From positions 1-20,368 of the forward strand of contig JBDTLT010000085.1 in NCBI GenBank assembly GCA_039934635.1: 20,368 bases of DNA, written 5' to 3'. A model generated the notes under the pieces. It saw only the letters and a program-made list of their open reading frames with translations. It searched no databases and had not been told where the DNA came from. Every line of letters begins with the position of its first letter. Position 1 is the stretch's first letter. This DNA is from DATLFA01 sp039934635. GTDB lineage: Bacteria; Actinomycetota; Acidimicrobiia; Acidimicrobiales; WLNW01. The position numbers and the translations under genes are program-made. Positions 13,364 through 20,368 of the stretch are shown here, piece after piece.

Positions 13364-14487
13364 GATGCTCCTGTCATTAGCGCGTCGATGGATTCGGTCC
13401 ACTGTTGCCAGGCCCGAAGGCGCACCTCGCTCGCCGGCGTGAACGCCGCCGATGGATCGTCCATCGGTCGCGATCGGGGGCGACCGTCGGCGTGAGGCAA
13501 CGCAACTGCGCTCAACCACCCAAGAGTCTCGTTCTCGACGAAGCGCTGCGCGAGGTAGGTCGCGAACGAGTGCGAGGGATCGGCGGCGATACGTGCCGCG
13601 ATGGCGACGACCGAGCGGAAGTAGATCAGCATGCGGAAGTAGCGATACGCGTCGACGGCACGGCCCGGCATCAGGTCGAGCCGCTCGACCACGTGGCGCC
13701 GCCAGACGTGCTCGTCTTGTTCGAGTCCGCGCAGCTCGATCCACGCGAAGTCCTCCAAGCGTGATCCGGCGTGCGCGAGCTCGAAGTCGATGATCCAGAC
13801 TTCGCCCGCCTGATCGACGAGATAGTTTGCACGACCGGCGTCACCATGCACGAAATCCAACGAGGGGCCGACGTCAGGGATGCGCACCGAGGTCAACTCG
13901 GCCAGCACGTCATCGACGCGTCGGGCGACGTCGCGGACGATGCCGAGGCGTTCGACCTCGGACAAGCGGTCGGCTGTCAGCAGTTGCTGCGCGAGCGTCG
14001 CCCACGCGGTCACCTCTGACTGCACCGCGTGCGCCGGACTGCGCAGTGCGGAGATCTCGTCGGCGGGCAGTACCAGCCGCGGGTCGAGCAGATACATCTG
14101 GTCCAGCGCATCGAAAAACCCGGCGATATCGCGCTCGCGCATGGCCGCGTCGACCGGATCACGCTGGTCGATGCACGACTGAATGAGTGCGCGGCCACTC
14201 GCCGACCTGCCGAGGACCTGCGGCACCCGCACGGGCAGGGCTGTCAGCTTTTGGAGGATGCCGGCTTCACGCGCGAGCGTGAATCGGCCGGCGAATGAAT
14301 CGTCAATGGATTCGTAGGTGGCGCGGCACCACACGACTGCGGCTTGATCGCTCGCGGCATCATCAACGCGCAACAGATAGTTCTGTCGTGAACCGCTCAC
14401 TGCTTGACGCAATACTTCGAAGCCGGGGCCATAGCGACCGGTGTCACGCAATGCGTCGATGACTTGTGCCCGCAACTCCGCGTCCAA
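13360..14487 (-). CDS. Phosphotransferase family (APH/ACAD10-like) protein
   Basis: A 375-residue protein-kinase-like-fold phosphotransferase. The catalytic loop is HGDAGRAN (H214, D216, N221), and the metal-binding D234 is in IIDFELAHAGSRLEDFAW. An N-lobe with AREAGILQKL is present; the nucleotide-binding Lys is not obvious. Such proteins phosphorylate small hydroxyl compounds, and close actinobacterial relatives sit in acyl-CoA or aromatic catabolic loci. The start is a TTG (14487), with AAGG about 9 bases upstream; no in-frame ATG is near. It is co-translated with the isomerase-like gene and divergent from the VOC gene. Antibiotic inactivation is possible but not indicated by context. Confidence 0.87.
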   Translation of the reverse strand: MDAELRAQVIDALRDTGRYGPGFEVLRQAVSGSRQNYLLRVDDAASDQAAVVWCRATYESIDDSFAGRFTLAREAGILQKLTALPVRVPQVLGRSASGRALIQSCIDQRDPVDAAMRERDIAGFFDALDQMYLLDPRLVLPADEISALRSPAHAVQSEVTAWATLAQQLLTADRLSEVERLGIVRDVARRVDDVLAELTSVRIPDVGPSLDFVHGDAGRANYLVDQAGEVWIIDFELAHAGSRLEDFAWIELRGLEQDEHVWRRHVVERLDLMPGRAVDAYRYFRMLIYFRSVVAIAARIAADPSHSFATYLAQRFVENETLGWLSAVALPHADGRPRSRPMDDPSAAFTPASEVRLRAWQQWTESIDALMTGAS

Positions 14488-14535
14488 CGACGACTACCTT
14501 CGTTCGTGAGCCGACGGCAGGCTAACGTGTCGAGC

Positions 14536-14982
14536 GTGCAACAGCCGAAGAACAAAGTCAGTCACGTCGTCTACTGCTTCCGCCCAGAAAACTTCGACAG
14601 CGCCGCGGAGTTCCTTTCGAATGTCCTCGGCGCGAAGTTCGAAGATTCGAGCCGCCCCGAACTCGGCCTTCGCATCTTGATCTCGTTGGAGAGCGGGCTA
14701 GAGCTCATCTCGCCGTCACCTGACATCGGTGCGGTCGGCGAACGCTTCACCAAGTTTCTCGACGAACACGGCGAAGGCGTCTACAACATCGTCTACGGCG
14801 TCGAGGATCTCGACGAGACGGCCGAACGCGCCAAGGCTTACGGCGTCAACGTGACGCATCGCAGCAGCTTCGCCGACCTTCCCCCGTGGAAGGGTCGCTT
14901 CGATGTGCTCGACGAAGCACACTTCGAGCCATACAAGGGCATGAAGATCACGCTGGGGCGGATCGAGCCCACGCAGCCCTGA
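14536..14982 (+). CDS. VOC (glyoxalase/bleomycin-resistance fold) family protein
   Basis: A 148-residue protein with two beta-alpha-beta-beta-beta modules. Module one is KVSHVVYCFRPENFDSAAEFL through GLELISP; module two is GVYNIVYGVEDLDETAERAKAYGV through MKITLG. The first metal His (KVSH) and Glu (LELIS) look intact. The second-module His is replaced by Tyr or Asn, and the final Glu is not evident, so a metal site may be partial. I prefer GTG 14536 because TAACGT (14523-14528) ends 7 bases before it, a leaderless arrangement; GTG 14527 (151 residues) is also possible. The 3' end overlaps the convergent LLM gene by 35 bp. Confidence 0.82.
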   Translation: MQQPKNKVSHVVYCFRPENFDSAAEFLSNVLGAKFEDSSRPELGLRILISLESGLELISPSPDIGAVGERFTKFLDEHGEGVYNIVYGVEDLDETAERAKAYGVNVTHRSSFADLPPWKGRFDVLDEAHFEPYKGMKITLGRIEPTQP

Positions 14983-15928
14983 TCACGGGCAACGTCTCAC
15001 CGACCAGACCGATCTGTCGGATCACGTCTGCCGTCGCCAAGCCCGGCACGTGCACGCGCAAGTTGAGCACCTGCGCGCCGGTGGTCTGCATGGTCGCGAC
15101 CAGCTGGTCGGCCACCGCGTCGACGCTGCCGTGCATGATCACGTCCTTGGGGTCGAGCCACGCACCTCTGCGATAGTCGGGCACGGTCGCGCGTACGAGT
15201 TGGTCGCGGGCGCGCTCGAGTTCGACCGGCGGATCGCTGCCGATCCACGCGCGGCGCACGAGCACTATGGGGCCTGTGCCGCCGGCGTCGCGATGCGCCG
15301 CAACCTGCCGCGTCACCTCTTCGGTCGTGATGGCCGACTCGAGCAGCACGCCGCACCCCAGGCGGGCGGCGCGGCGGCACGCGGTGAGCGACGACGCCGC
15401 GGACGCCACGGGAATGGGATGGTCGCGCAGGCGGCGAAGGGCCGGGTCTCCACACAGCTCGTCGGGGACATCGCCCGACAAGAGCCCACAGATCGTGCGC
15501 AGCGCCGTCTCGAATCGAGCGACGAGCTCTTGTTGGTCGGTACCGGCGAGCTCGAAGTCCGCAGCAATCGAACCGGCGGCGAACGCGGCGCCCACTCGCT
15601 GTGGGTAGCGCGCCGCGAGCCACGCCAACTCTTCGGCGACGAGTGCGACCGGGCGCAGCAATACCAGCATCGGAGCGGGGGCGGCCCAGATGCGTTCGGT
15701 CGCACCGAGTATCCAGCTCACCGCTTGGAGCGGGTTGGGAAAATATCCGGGGAACCCCAAGTGGTGTTCGCTGACGCAGACACCGTCGAAACCGGCCGCT
15801 TCCGCGGCACGCGCCTGGCTCAGCAGGTCGTCGACGCGGGCGTCGGCATCGCCGTCGCAGATGTACGGCTTGTAAATGATCGAGCCCGGCGCGAACGGGG
15901 CCGAGGGTTGGTGCGAGGAAGCCGACAT
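14948..15928 (-). CDS. Luciferase-like flavin-dependent monooxygenase (LLM)
   Basis: A 326-residue bacterial-luciferase-like TIM-barrel protein expected to use reduced FMN or F420. The segment LLSQARAAEAAGFDGVCVSEHHLG (about 34-57) is the family signature, followed by PNPLQAV and APAPMLVLLRPVALVAEEL. The middle LACGR-type segment is RVGAAFAAGS, and DPKDVIMHGS with VADQLVAT is the usual C-terminal part. It sits 6 bp after the SDR on the same strand, with no strong ribosome-binding site, so they are probably one unit. Likely role: oxygenation of an organic substrate or F420-dependent redox. Whether FMN or F420 is used cannot be told. Confidence 0.88.
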   Translation of the reverse strand: MSASSHQPSAPFAPGSIIYKPYICDGDADARVDDLLSQARAAEAAGFDGVCVSEHHLGFPGYFPNPLQAVSWILGATERIWAAPAPMLVLLRPVALVAEELAWLAARYPQRVGAAFAAGSIAADFELAGTDQQELVARFETALRTICGLLSGDVPDELCGDPALRRLRDHPIPVASAASSLTACRRAARLGCGVLLESAITTEEVTRQVAAHRDAGGTGPIVLVRRAWIGSDPPVELERARDQLVRATVPDYRRGAWLDPKDVIMHGSVDAVADQLVATMQTTGAQVLNLRVHVPGLATADVIRQIGLVGETLPVIRAAWARSAPA

Positions 15929-15934
15929 CGATGC

Positions 15935-16777
15935 TCAGACCGACTCGAGATCGAAGAGGATCGGGAGGCGCGCCGTCGTCAACCCCAGACCCCCGTCGGC
16001 GGCAATGTGATGGCCGGTGTAGTAGCCGAACGCGGGCGAACTCAGCGCGAGGACCATCATCGCAAGGTCGCGTGCCGTGCCGGTACGACCGACGGGCATC
16101 GCTCGTGCGGCGGCTTCGCGCCGGTGGGCAGGCAGGTCTGCCGCACGCGGACTCTCGATGAACGTCGGCGCGACGGCGTTCACGCGAATGCCGTGACGGC
16201 CGAGCTCGTAGGCAAGCGTGCGCGTCAGCTGTGCGATGGCCGCCTTGACCGGCCCGTAGACCGGATAGCCGGGCGAGGCGTTGGTGCCCTGGAACGACGT
16301 GATGTTGACGATCGAACCCCCTCGCCCGTGATCGATCATGCAGCGAGCGAACGCTTGGCAACAAAAGAACGTGGCCTTGAGGTTCAATTCCACGCAGGCA
16401 TCGAAGTACTCGCGGTCGACGTCGAAGACGCTTTGCACCCCGGCCGCTCCCCTGCCGCTGATGTACGAAAAATCGCCACCCGCGTTGTTGACGACTGCGT
16501 CCGGGCCGCCCAGCTGATCCGCGGCCGCCACCATCGCGGCAATGCCCTGCGGCGTGCGAATGTCGGCCTCGACGGCGTACGCGACACCGCCGCGAGCACG
16601 TACCGCGGCGGCGACACGTTCGGCTCCGTCACCGTTGATGTCGGCAACTACCACCGACGACCCTGCATCGACGAACGCATCGACGATGCCTTCACCGATG
16701 CCTTGCGCGCCGCCGGTCACCACCGCCACCTTGCCGGCCAACTGCAGGAGGTCAGGAGCGGGAACTTGCTCTACCAC
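15935..16777 (-). CDS. Short-chain dehydrogenase/reductase (SDR)
   Basis: A 280-residue classical SDR with TGGAQGIG at 21-28, the acid VVADIN after strand two (NAD preference likely), NNAG at 97-100, catalytic S161 in NITSFQG, and Y174/K178 in VYGPVK. A C-terminal tail, GLTTARLPILFDLESV, extends beyond the usual GG end. The start is a GTG at 16777 with AAGGA about 8 bases upstream. It precedes the LLM gene by 6 bp and diverges from the next SDR across 89 bp, where no regulator gene lies. It probably oxidises an alcohol or diol in the same pathway as its neighbours. Confidence 0.92.
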   Translation of the reverse strand: MVEQVPAPDLLQLAGKVAVVTGGAQGIGEGIVDAFVDAGSSVVVADINGDGAERVAAAVRARGGVAYAVEADIRTPQGIAAMVAAADQLGGPDAVVNNAGGDFSYISGRGAAGVQSVFDVDREYFDACVELNLKATFFCCQAFARCMIDHGRGGSIVNITSFQGTNASPGYPVYGPVKAAIAQLTRTLAYELGRHGIRVNAVAPTFIESPRAADLPAHRREAAARAMPVGRTGTARDLAMMVLALSSPAFGYYTGHHIAADGGLGLTTARLPILFDLESV

Positions 16778-16866
16778 GATCGATTCCTTTCGGTTGTCAC
16801 GACGACGCCCAACGCGCGACGTGCAAAGATCTCACGCTCGGCAAGACACAGCAAGGAGCCAAGATC

Positions 16867-17676
16867 ATGGGGATGCAACCATCGGACGCGTTGCTGACCG
16901 ATCGCGTGGCGATCGTCACGGGAGCGGGGCAAGGCATCGGTGCGGCCGTCGCGTCGACGCTGGCCAACTTCGGTGCCCATCTCGCAATCTGCGATCACAA
17001 CGCCACCACTCTCGAGGCCACGGCCGAACGGGTTCGCGCCACGGGACGCCAGGTTCTCGCCGTCTGCCTCGATGTTCGCGACCGACCCGCAGTCGATGCG
17101 ATGTTCGAATCCATCGCGTCGCAATTCGGGCGGGTGGACATTTTGGTCAACAACGCCGGCGGCACCTTCTTCGCACCGTTCGACAAGGTCAATGCCAAAG
17201 GTGAGATGGCGATCATCGCGGAGAACTTCACCAGCGTCACGCACTTCATCCGCAACTCGCTGCCACTCATGGACGAACGCGGCGGATCGATCGTGAATAT
17301 CACGTCGATCGAAGCGCATCGCGCCGCCCCCGGGGTGGCCGTCTACGCCGCCATGAAAGCCGCGCAGGCCAGCCTCACCAAGAGCTTGTCGCTCGAGCTC
17401 GCGCCTCGTCGCATACGCATCAACTGCATGGCGCCCGACATGATCCACACCGAAGGCAGCTTGGAGCTCGGCGAAGCAATGCAGGCGGTATCCGAAGACG
17501 CATGGTTCCTGCAGCCGCTGCCCGATGACGGCACCGTCGATGACGCGGCGGCGGCCGTCGCCTACCTCGCCGGTGACATGTCGAAGTTCGTGACGGGTTC
17601 GACGTTGCATCTCGACGGCGGCAACTGGGCTTCCGGCGGATGGAAGCTCTTGCGCCGGGGGACGTTCGTCGTATGA
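16867..17676 (+). CDS. Short-chain dehydrogenase/reductase (SDR)
   Basis: A 269-residue SDR: TGAGQGIG at 18-25, D43 in ICDHN (NAD type), NNAG at 95-98, S147 in NITSIEA, and Y160/K164 in VYAAMK. The family closing LHLDGG is followed by a short Arg-rich tail (WKLLRRGTF). AAGGAG 8 bases upstream supports ATG 16867. Its stop overlaps the DUF6282 start (ATGA), so the two proteins are coupled. It is divergent from another SDR. The two share fold and motifs but differ in sequence, so they are likely paralogues for different steps rather than a recent duplication. Confidence 0.92.
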   Translation: MGMQPSDALLTDRVAIVTGAGQGIGAAVASTLANFGAHLAICDHNATTLEATAERVRATGRQVLAVCLDVRDRPAVDAMFESIASQFGRVDILVNNAGGTFFAPFDKVNAKGEMAIIAENFTSVTHFIRNSLPLMDERGGSIVNITSIEAHRAAPGVAVYAAMKAAQASLTKSLSLELAPRRIRINCMAPDMIHTEGSLELGEAMQAVSEDAWFLQPLPDDGTVDDAAAAVAYLAGDMSKFVTGSTLHLDGGNWASGGWKLLRRGTFVV

Positions 17677-18530
17677 GCAAGATCGTGTTGGACGGGGCGA
17701 TCGACCTCCATTGTCACTTCGGCCCCGAGTCGGTGATCGGTGTGCCGCACAGCGTCGATGCGTTCGAGGCGGCGCAAGACGCTGCCGCGCTCGGTTTTGC
17801 GGCACTCGTGTTGAAGTCCCACGACTTCCCATCGAATTCGGTGGCCTACGCGGTCGCGCAGTCGGTCGACGACGTCAAGGTCTACGGTTCGATCTGCTGC
17901 GATTTCTGTGTAGGCGGGCTCAACCCTGCCGCGGTCGAAACGGCATTGCGGGACGGCGCGGCCATCGTGTGGCTGCCCACGATCTCGAGTCAGCAAGACG
18001 TCGTCAACGGCGTTGCCGCGCTGCTCGGCATCCCCGGCCCCGGCATCGAACTGTTGGACGAGCAACAGCGGCTGGTGCCAGAGGTCGAAGAGATCCTCGA
18101 CCTCGTCGCGCAGTACGACGCGATCGCCGCGACCGGGCACACTTCTACCGCCGAGCATTTCGCGCTGGCGCGCAACTTCGGCAAGCGAGGACGCCTCGTG
18201 GTCACGCACGCGATGAATGCAGGAGCCGGCCCGCGCCTGTCCGTGCAGGAGTGCATCGAACTCGCCGATCTCGGCGCGCATATCGAACTCGCCGCGGCCA
18301 CGTGCATGGCGGGTCACGGGCCGTCGGTGAGTGAGGTCGTGAAGGCGATCGAGGCCATTGGTCCCGCGCGCATCGTCCTGGCGACGGACTACGGGTGGAA
18401 CAGTGAGTTGCCGCGCCCGGCCGCGGGGCTGCTCGAGTATGTCGACGCGCTCTGGGAGCTCGGCGCATCCGAGACGCAATTGCGCCAGATGACATGCGAA
18501 AACCCTGCCCGCTTACTGCGCATCCCCTGA
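17673..18530 (+). CDS. DUF6282 family amidohydrolase-like metal-dependent protein
   Basis: A 285-residue TIM-barrel protein resembling DUF6282, a family related to amidohydrolases and PHP-type hydrolases. A full set of candidate metal ligands is visible: H13 and H15 in DLHCHFGPE, K48 and H50 in LKSHDF, H156 in TGHTS, H179 in VTHAMN, and D239 in ATDYGWN. The catalytic role is uncharacterised; hydrolysis of a lactone, amide or ester is inferred. I use ATG 17673, which overlaps the SDR stop, since the longer frame would start inside the SDR. The transporter follows after 9 bp, so this is an operon with SDR and MFS. Confidence 0.85.
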   Translation: MSKIVLDGAIDLHCHFGPESVIGVPHSVDAFEAAQDAAALGFAALVLKSHDFPSNSVAYAVAQSVDDVKVYGSICCDFCVGGLNPAAVETALRDGAAIVWLPTISSQQDVVNGVAALLGIPGPGIELLDEQQRLVPEVEEILDLVAQYDAIAATGHTSTAEHFALARNFGKRGRLVVTHAMNAGAGPRLSVQECIELADLGAHIELAAATCMAGHGPSVSEVVKAIEAIGPARIVLATDYGWNSELPRPAAGLLEYVDALWELGASETQLRQMTCENPARLLRIP

Positions 18531-18539
18531 TCGTCACCG

Positions 18540-19988
18540 ATGGGTCTTCGCAACGTTCGATACCAATACCTTGTCGCAGTTGCGTTCGTATTCGGCACGT
18601 TCATGGACATCCTCGATACGACCATCATCAACGTGGCGATCCCCCAACTGCGTGCCCACTTCGGCGTGGGGCGCACGACGATCGAATGGGTTGTCACCGG
18701 CTATCTCTGCAGCCTGGCAGTGTGGATCCCCGCGGCTGGGTGGATCGGCGACCGATTCGGCACGAAGAAGACGTTCCTCTTCGCCCTCGCGATGTTCACC
18801 GGTGCTTCGGCGTTGTGTGGCGCATCTTGGAGCGCAGGCTCGCTGATCGCGTTTCGCGTGCTCCAGGGCGTCGGCGGCGGAATGCTCACGCCGGTGGGAA
18901 CCGCAATGTTGTTCCGTGCGTTCCCCCCACGTGAGCGCGCTCAGGCGTCTTCGATACTCGCGATTCCAACAGTCCTCGCGCCTGCGCTCGGTCCCGTTCT
19001 CGGCGGCCTCATCGTCACACACACCTCGTGGCGATGGATCTTTTATGTGAACGTACCGATCGGCATCGCCGGATTCGTGTTCGCCGCGCTCTATCTCGAA
19101 GAGCACACCGAGCCGCGCGCCGGTGGCTTCGACGTGTGGGGGTTCGTGTTGTCGGGAGCCGGGCTTGCGCTCGTGCTCTACGCGCTGGCAACCGCGCCCG
19201 ACAAGGGTTGGCTGTCCGGCGTCGTGGTGCTCACCGGCGTCGGCGGCATGTTCGCCTTCGTCGCATTGGTGATCGTAGAGTTGCGGATTCCGTACCCGAT
19301 GCTCTACTTGCGGCTCTTCGGCAACCGCCTGTTCCGCACCACCAACATCGCGTCGCTCATGTCGAGTGGCAGCTTGCTCGGACTCATCTTCTTGTTACCG
19401 CTGTTCCTTCAGGAGCTACGCGGCCTGAGCGCACTCCAATCTGGCCTCACCACGTTCCCTCAGGCGCTCGGCGTCATGATCATGGCGCGTGTCGTCGGCA
19501 AGATCTATCCACGAATCGGGCCGCGCCGGCTGCTCGTGTTCGGTCTGTCGATGACGACCCTGGTCACGAGTTGCTTCGTATTCATCGATCTCGGCACCAG
19601 TCTCTGGTACATACGGTTGCTCATGTTCGGGCGCGGTCTCGCAATGGCGTTCGCGTTCATTCCTCTGCAAGCGGCGACGTTCGCGAGCGTGCCGCCGGAC
19701 GACACCGGCCGGGCGTCATCGATCTTCAGCACACAGCGCCAGATCGGCGCGGCGTTGGGCGTCGCGACACTGGCGACGGTGCTCACGAGCCGCACCGACT
19801 CGCTCGTCAGCAAGGCGATGCCCAACGGCGATCTCGCCGTGCTCAACGCGCGCGTCACCGCGTTTCATCAAGCGCTGTTCGCCGCGGCGGTGCTCGCCGC
19901 GCTCGGCATCATCGCTTCGTTGTTCGTGCACGACAGTGACGCGGCGGCATCGATGCGGCCCGACGCGACCAAAGCAGACTCGCACTGA
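18540..19988 (+). CDS. DHA2-family (EmrB/QacA-type) MFS drug-efflux transporter
   Basis: A 482-residue inner-membrane transporter with 14 predicted transmembrane helices. TM1 includes FMDILDTTIINVAIPQL, the drug-proton antiporter signature. Motif A appears as GWIGDRFGTKK, and APALGPVLGGLIV with TSWRWIFYVNVPIG is the DHA2 motif-C and following segment. It should export a hydrophobic compound in exchange for protons. It lies 9 bp after DUF6282 with no separate ribosome-binding site seen, so it belongs to the SDR-DUF6282 operon and may export the substrate or a product of the pathway. No TetR-type regulator is next to it. Confidence 0.94.
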   Translation: MGLRNVRYQYLVAVAFVFGTFMDILDTTIINVAIPQLRAHFGVGRTTIEWVVTGYLCSLAVWIPAAGWIGDRFGTKKTFLFALAMFTGASALCGASWSAGSLIAFRVLQGVGGGMLTPVGTAMLFRAFPPRERAQASSILAIPTVLAPALGPVLGGLIVTHTSWRWIFYVNVPIGIAGFVFAALYLEEHTEPRAGGFDVWGFVLSGAGLALVLYALATAPDKGWLSGVVVLTGVGGMFAFVALVIVELRIPYPMLYLRLFGNRLFRTTNIASLMSSGSLLGLIFLLPLFLQELRGLSALQSGLTTFPQALGVMIMARVVGKIYPRIGPRRLLVFGLSMTTLVTSCFVFIDLGTSLWYIRLLMFGRGLAMAFAFIPLQAATFASVPPDDTGRASSIFSTQRQIGAALGVATLATVLTSRTDSLVSKAMPNGDLAVLNARVTAFHQALFAAAVLAALGIIASLFVHDSDAAASMRPDATKADSH

Positions 19989-20368
19989 TCATTCATCGGC
20001 AGCGGCACGATCCTTGAACCAAATGCCTCATACCGCCGTAGCGTTATTTCGTGTAGGGGTTTGGCAACGCATGAGCGTGGGGTATACGGACGACTTACGT
20101 CACCCGCGAACGTGCAGCAGGGTCAAAGTTGTGTCCCGGCGCCATAAAGATTCGCGGTCTTGGTTACGATCGTGTTTCGCATCGCATGATGCGGGGGTAC
20201 ACAGTGCCCCGAGCCAGGAGGTTGTGTGACGCATCGTGCTCACCGGTTTGGCGAAGCCCTGCTTGCCGGTGGTGAGTTTCGATAGGACGTCGAGAAAGTT
20301 TCGACTGCCTGAGTGTTGCGCGTCTGGGGAACAAAGTAAGTGTCGAATTCGCTTCGATGCTGAGCTAT
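19989..20368. other. Right-end intergenic region with several hairpins
   Basis: About 380 bases hold no convincing gene. The 97-codon plus-strand frame from 19936 overlaps the transporter and is low-complexity basic sequence. A GTG at 20226 after AGGAGG opens a 19-codon frame (VTHRAHRFGEALLAGGEFR) that stops at 20283, perhaps a leader peptide. No tRNA is visible. The last bases begin an ATG at 20357 with too little sequence to judge. Hairpins are listed separately. Confidence 0.5.
20178..20276 (+). ncRNA. Candidate structured RNA or 5' leader
   Basis: Consecutive stems are readable on the plus strand. CGCATC/GATGCG (20178-20183 with 20188-20193) has loop GCAT. GGGGUAC pairs with GUGCCCC (about 20194-20210; one U-G pair). 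An AGGAGG follows. Then CTCACC (20239-20244) can pair with GGTGAG (20271-20276), or CACCGG (20241-20246) with CCGGTG (20266-20271), which are mutually exclusive and resemble a switch; an inner GGC-GAA-GCC loop is at 20250-20258. No known riboswitch class is recognised. Confidence 0.25.

Noticed and set aside
13360..14487. Aminoglycoside-resistance kinase
   Set aside because: The APH fold is shared by many small-molecule kinases. The coupled isomerase-like gene points to catabolism, and there is no resistance context.
15050..16897. 615-residue open frame on the plus strand, antisense to the LLM and SDR genes
   Set aside because: It is Arg/Gly/Asp-rich low-complexity sequence with no domain motifs, while the minus-strand frames carry clear SDR and LLM motifs. 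High-GC genes commonly leave such antisense frames open.
19936..20229. 97-codon plus-strand frame at the right end
   Set aside because: It overlaps the transporter 3' end, lacks a ribosome-binding site, and reads as basic low-complexity sequence.
20343..20357. SOS-box-like dyad TCGAA-N5-TTCGA
   Set aside because: Actinobacterial LexA boxes (TCGAAC-N4-GTTCGA) need a 6-base spacing between TCGAA and TTCGA; here it is 5. The site cannot be called.
1..20368. CRISPR arrays, defence systems, prophage or transposons
   Set aside because: No regularly spaced repeats, cas genes, nucleases, integrase, transposase or terminal inverted repeats were seen.

Overview
This window is chromosomal DNA from a high-GC bacterium, most likely an actinomycete (Actinomycetota). 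An environmental Acidimicrobiia-type lineage is my guess, from the mix of gene families and the leaderless-looking starts; no rRNA or other lineage marker is present to test it. Coding is dense, with 25 well-supported genes in short units on both strands. Many genes within units are joined by ATGA overlaps or gaps under 10 bp. I see no CRISPR array, tRNA, rRNA, transposase, integrase or phage gene.

Layout. (1) 1-408: mostly non-coding, with a possible gene fragment running off the left edge and a small 10-bp-period repeat. (2) 409-2638: a minus-strand amidohydrolase and DinB/DUF664 protein, divergent from an ArsR regulator and an AHSA1/SRPBCC protein, with a symmetric operator-like dyad between them. 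(3) 2657-4619: a minus-strand unit of PaaI-type thioesterase, DUF4395 membrane protein and SDR oxidoreductase. (4) 4692-6479: a plus-strand unit of cupredoxin lipoprotein, PhyH-type dioxygenase and SnoaL/NTF2-like protein, ended by a perfect 26-bp palindrome shared with the next convergent unit. (5) 6506-9444: a minus-strand pair of amidohydrolases (N-acyl-D-amino-acid-deacylase-like, then an amidohydrolase_2 TIM barrel). (6) 9511-10899: a plus-strand metallo-beta-lactamase-fold hydrolase with a histidine-rich tail, then DUF2630. (7) 10903-13048: a PhnZ-like HD-domain protein (minus), an SDR lacking its catalytic Ser/Tyr (plus) and a membrane-anchored DM13 protein (plus). (8) 13055-14487: a minus-strand APH-type phosphotransferase coupled to a muconolactone-isomerase-like protein. 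(9) 14536-14982: a VOC protein whose 3' end overlaps the next convergent gene. (10) 14948-19988: a divergent catabolic-looking cluster, with SDR and luciferase-like monooxygenase on the minus strand and SDR, DUF6282 metallohydrolase-like protein and 14-TMS DHA2 efflux pump on the plus strand. (11) 19989-20368: non-coding, with several hairpins.

How the genes may work together. The content is oxidoreductases (four SDRs, a flavin monooxygenase, a PhyH dioxygenase, a PhnZ-like HD protein), four amidohydrolase-fold proteins, a thioesterase, a ring-isomerase homologue and an exporter. This looks like an accessory catabolic or detoxification region rather than a core or mobile region. No substrate can be named from sequence. 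The most unusual items are the SDR with His and Gly in place of the catalytic Tyr and Ser, the PhnZ-like protein in the same window as a PhyH dioxygenase, the His-tailed MBL hydrolase, the ArsR operator with a probable leaderless start, and the structured non-coding stretch at the right end.
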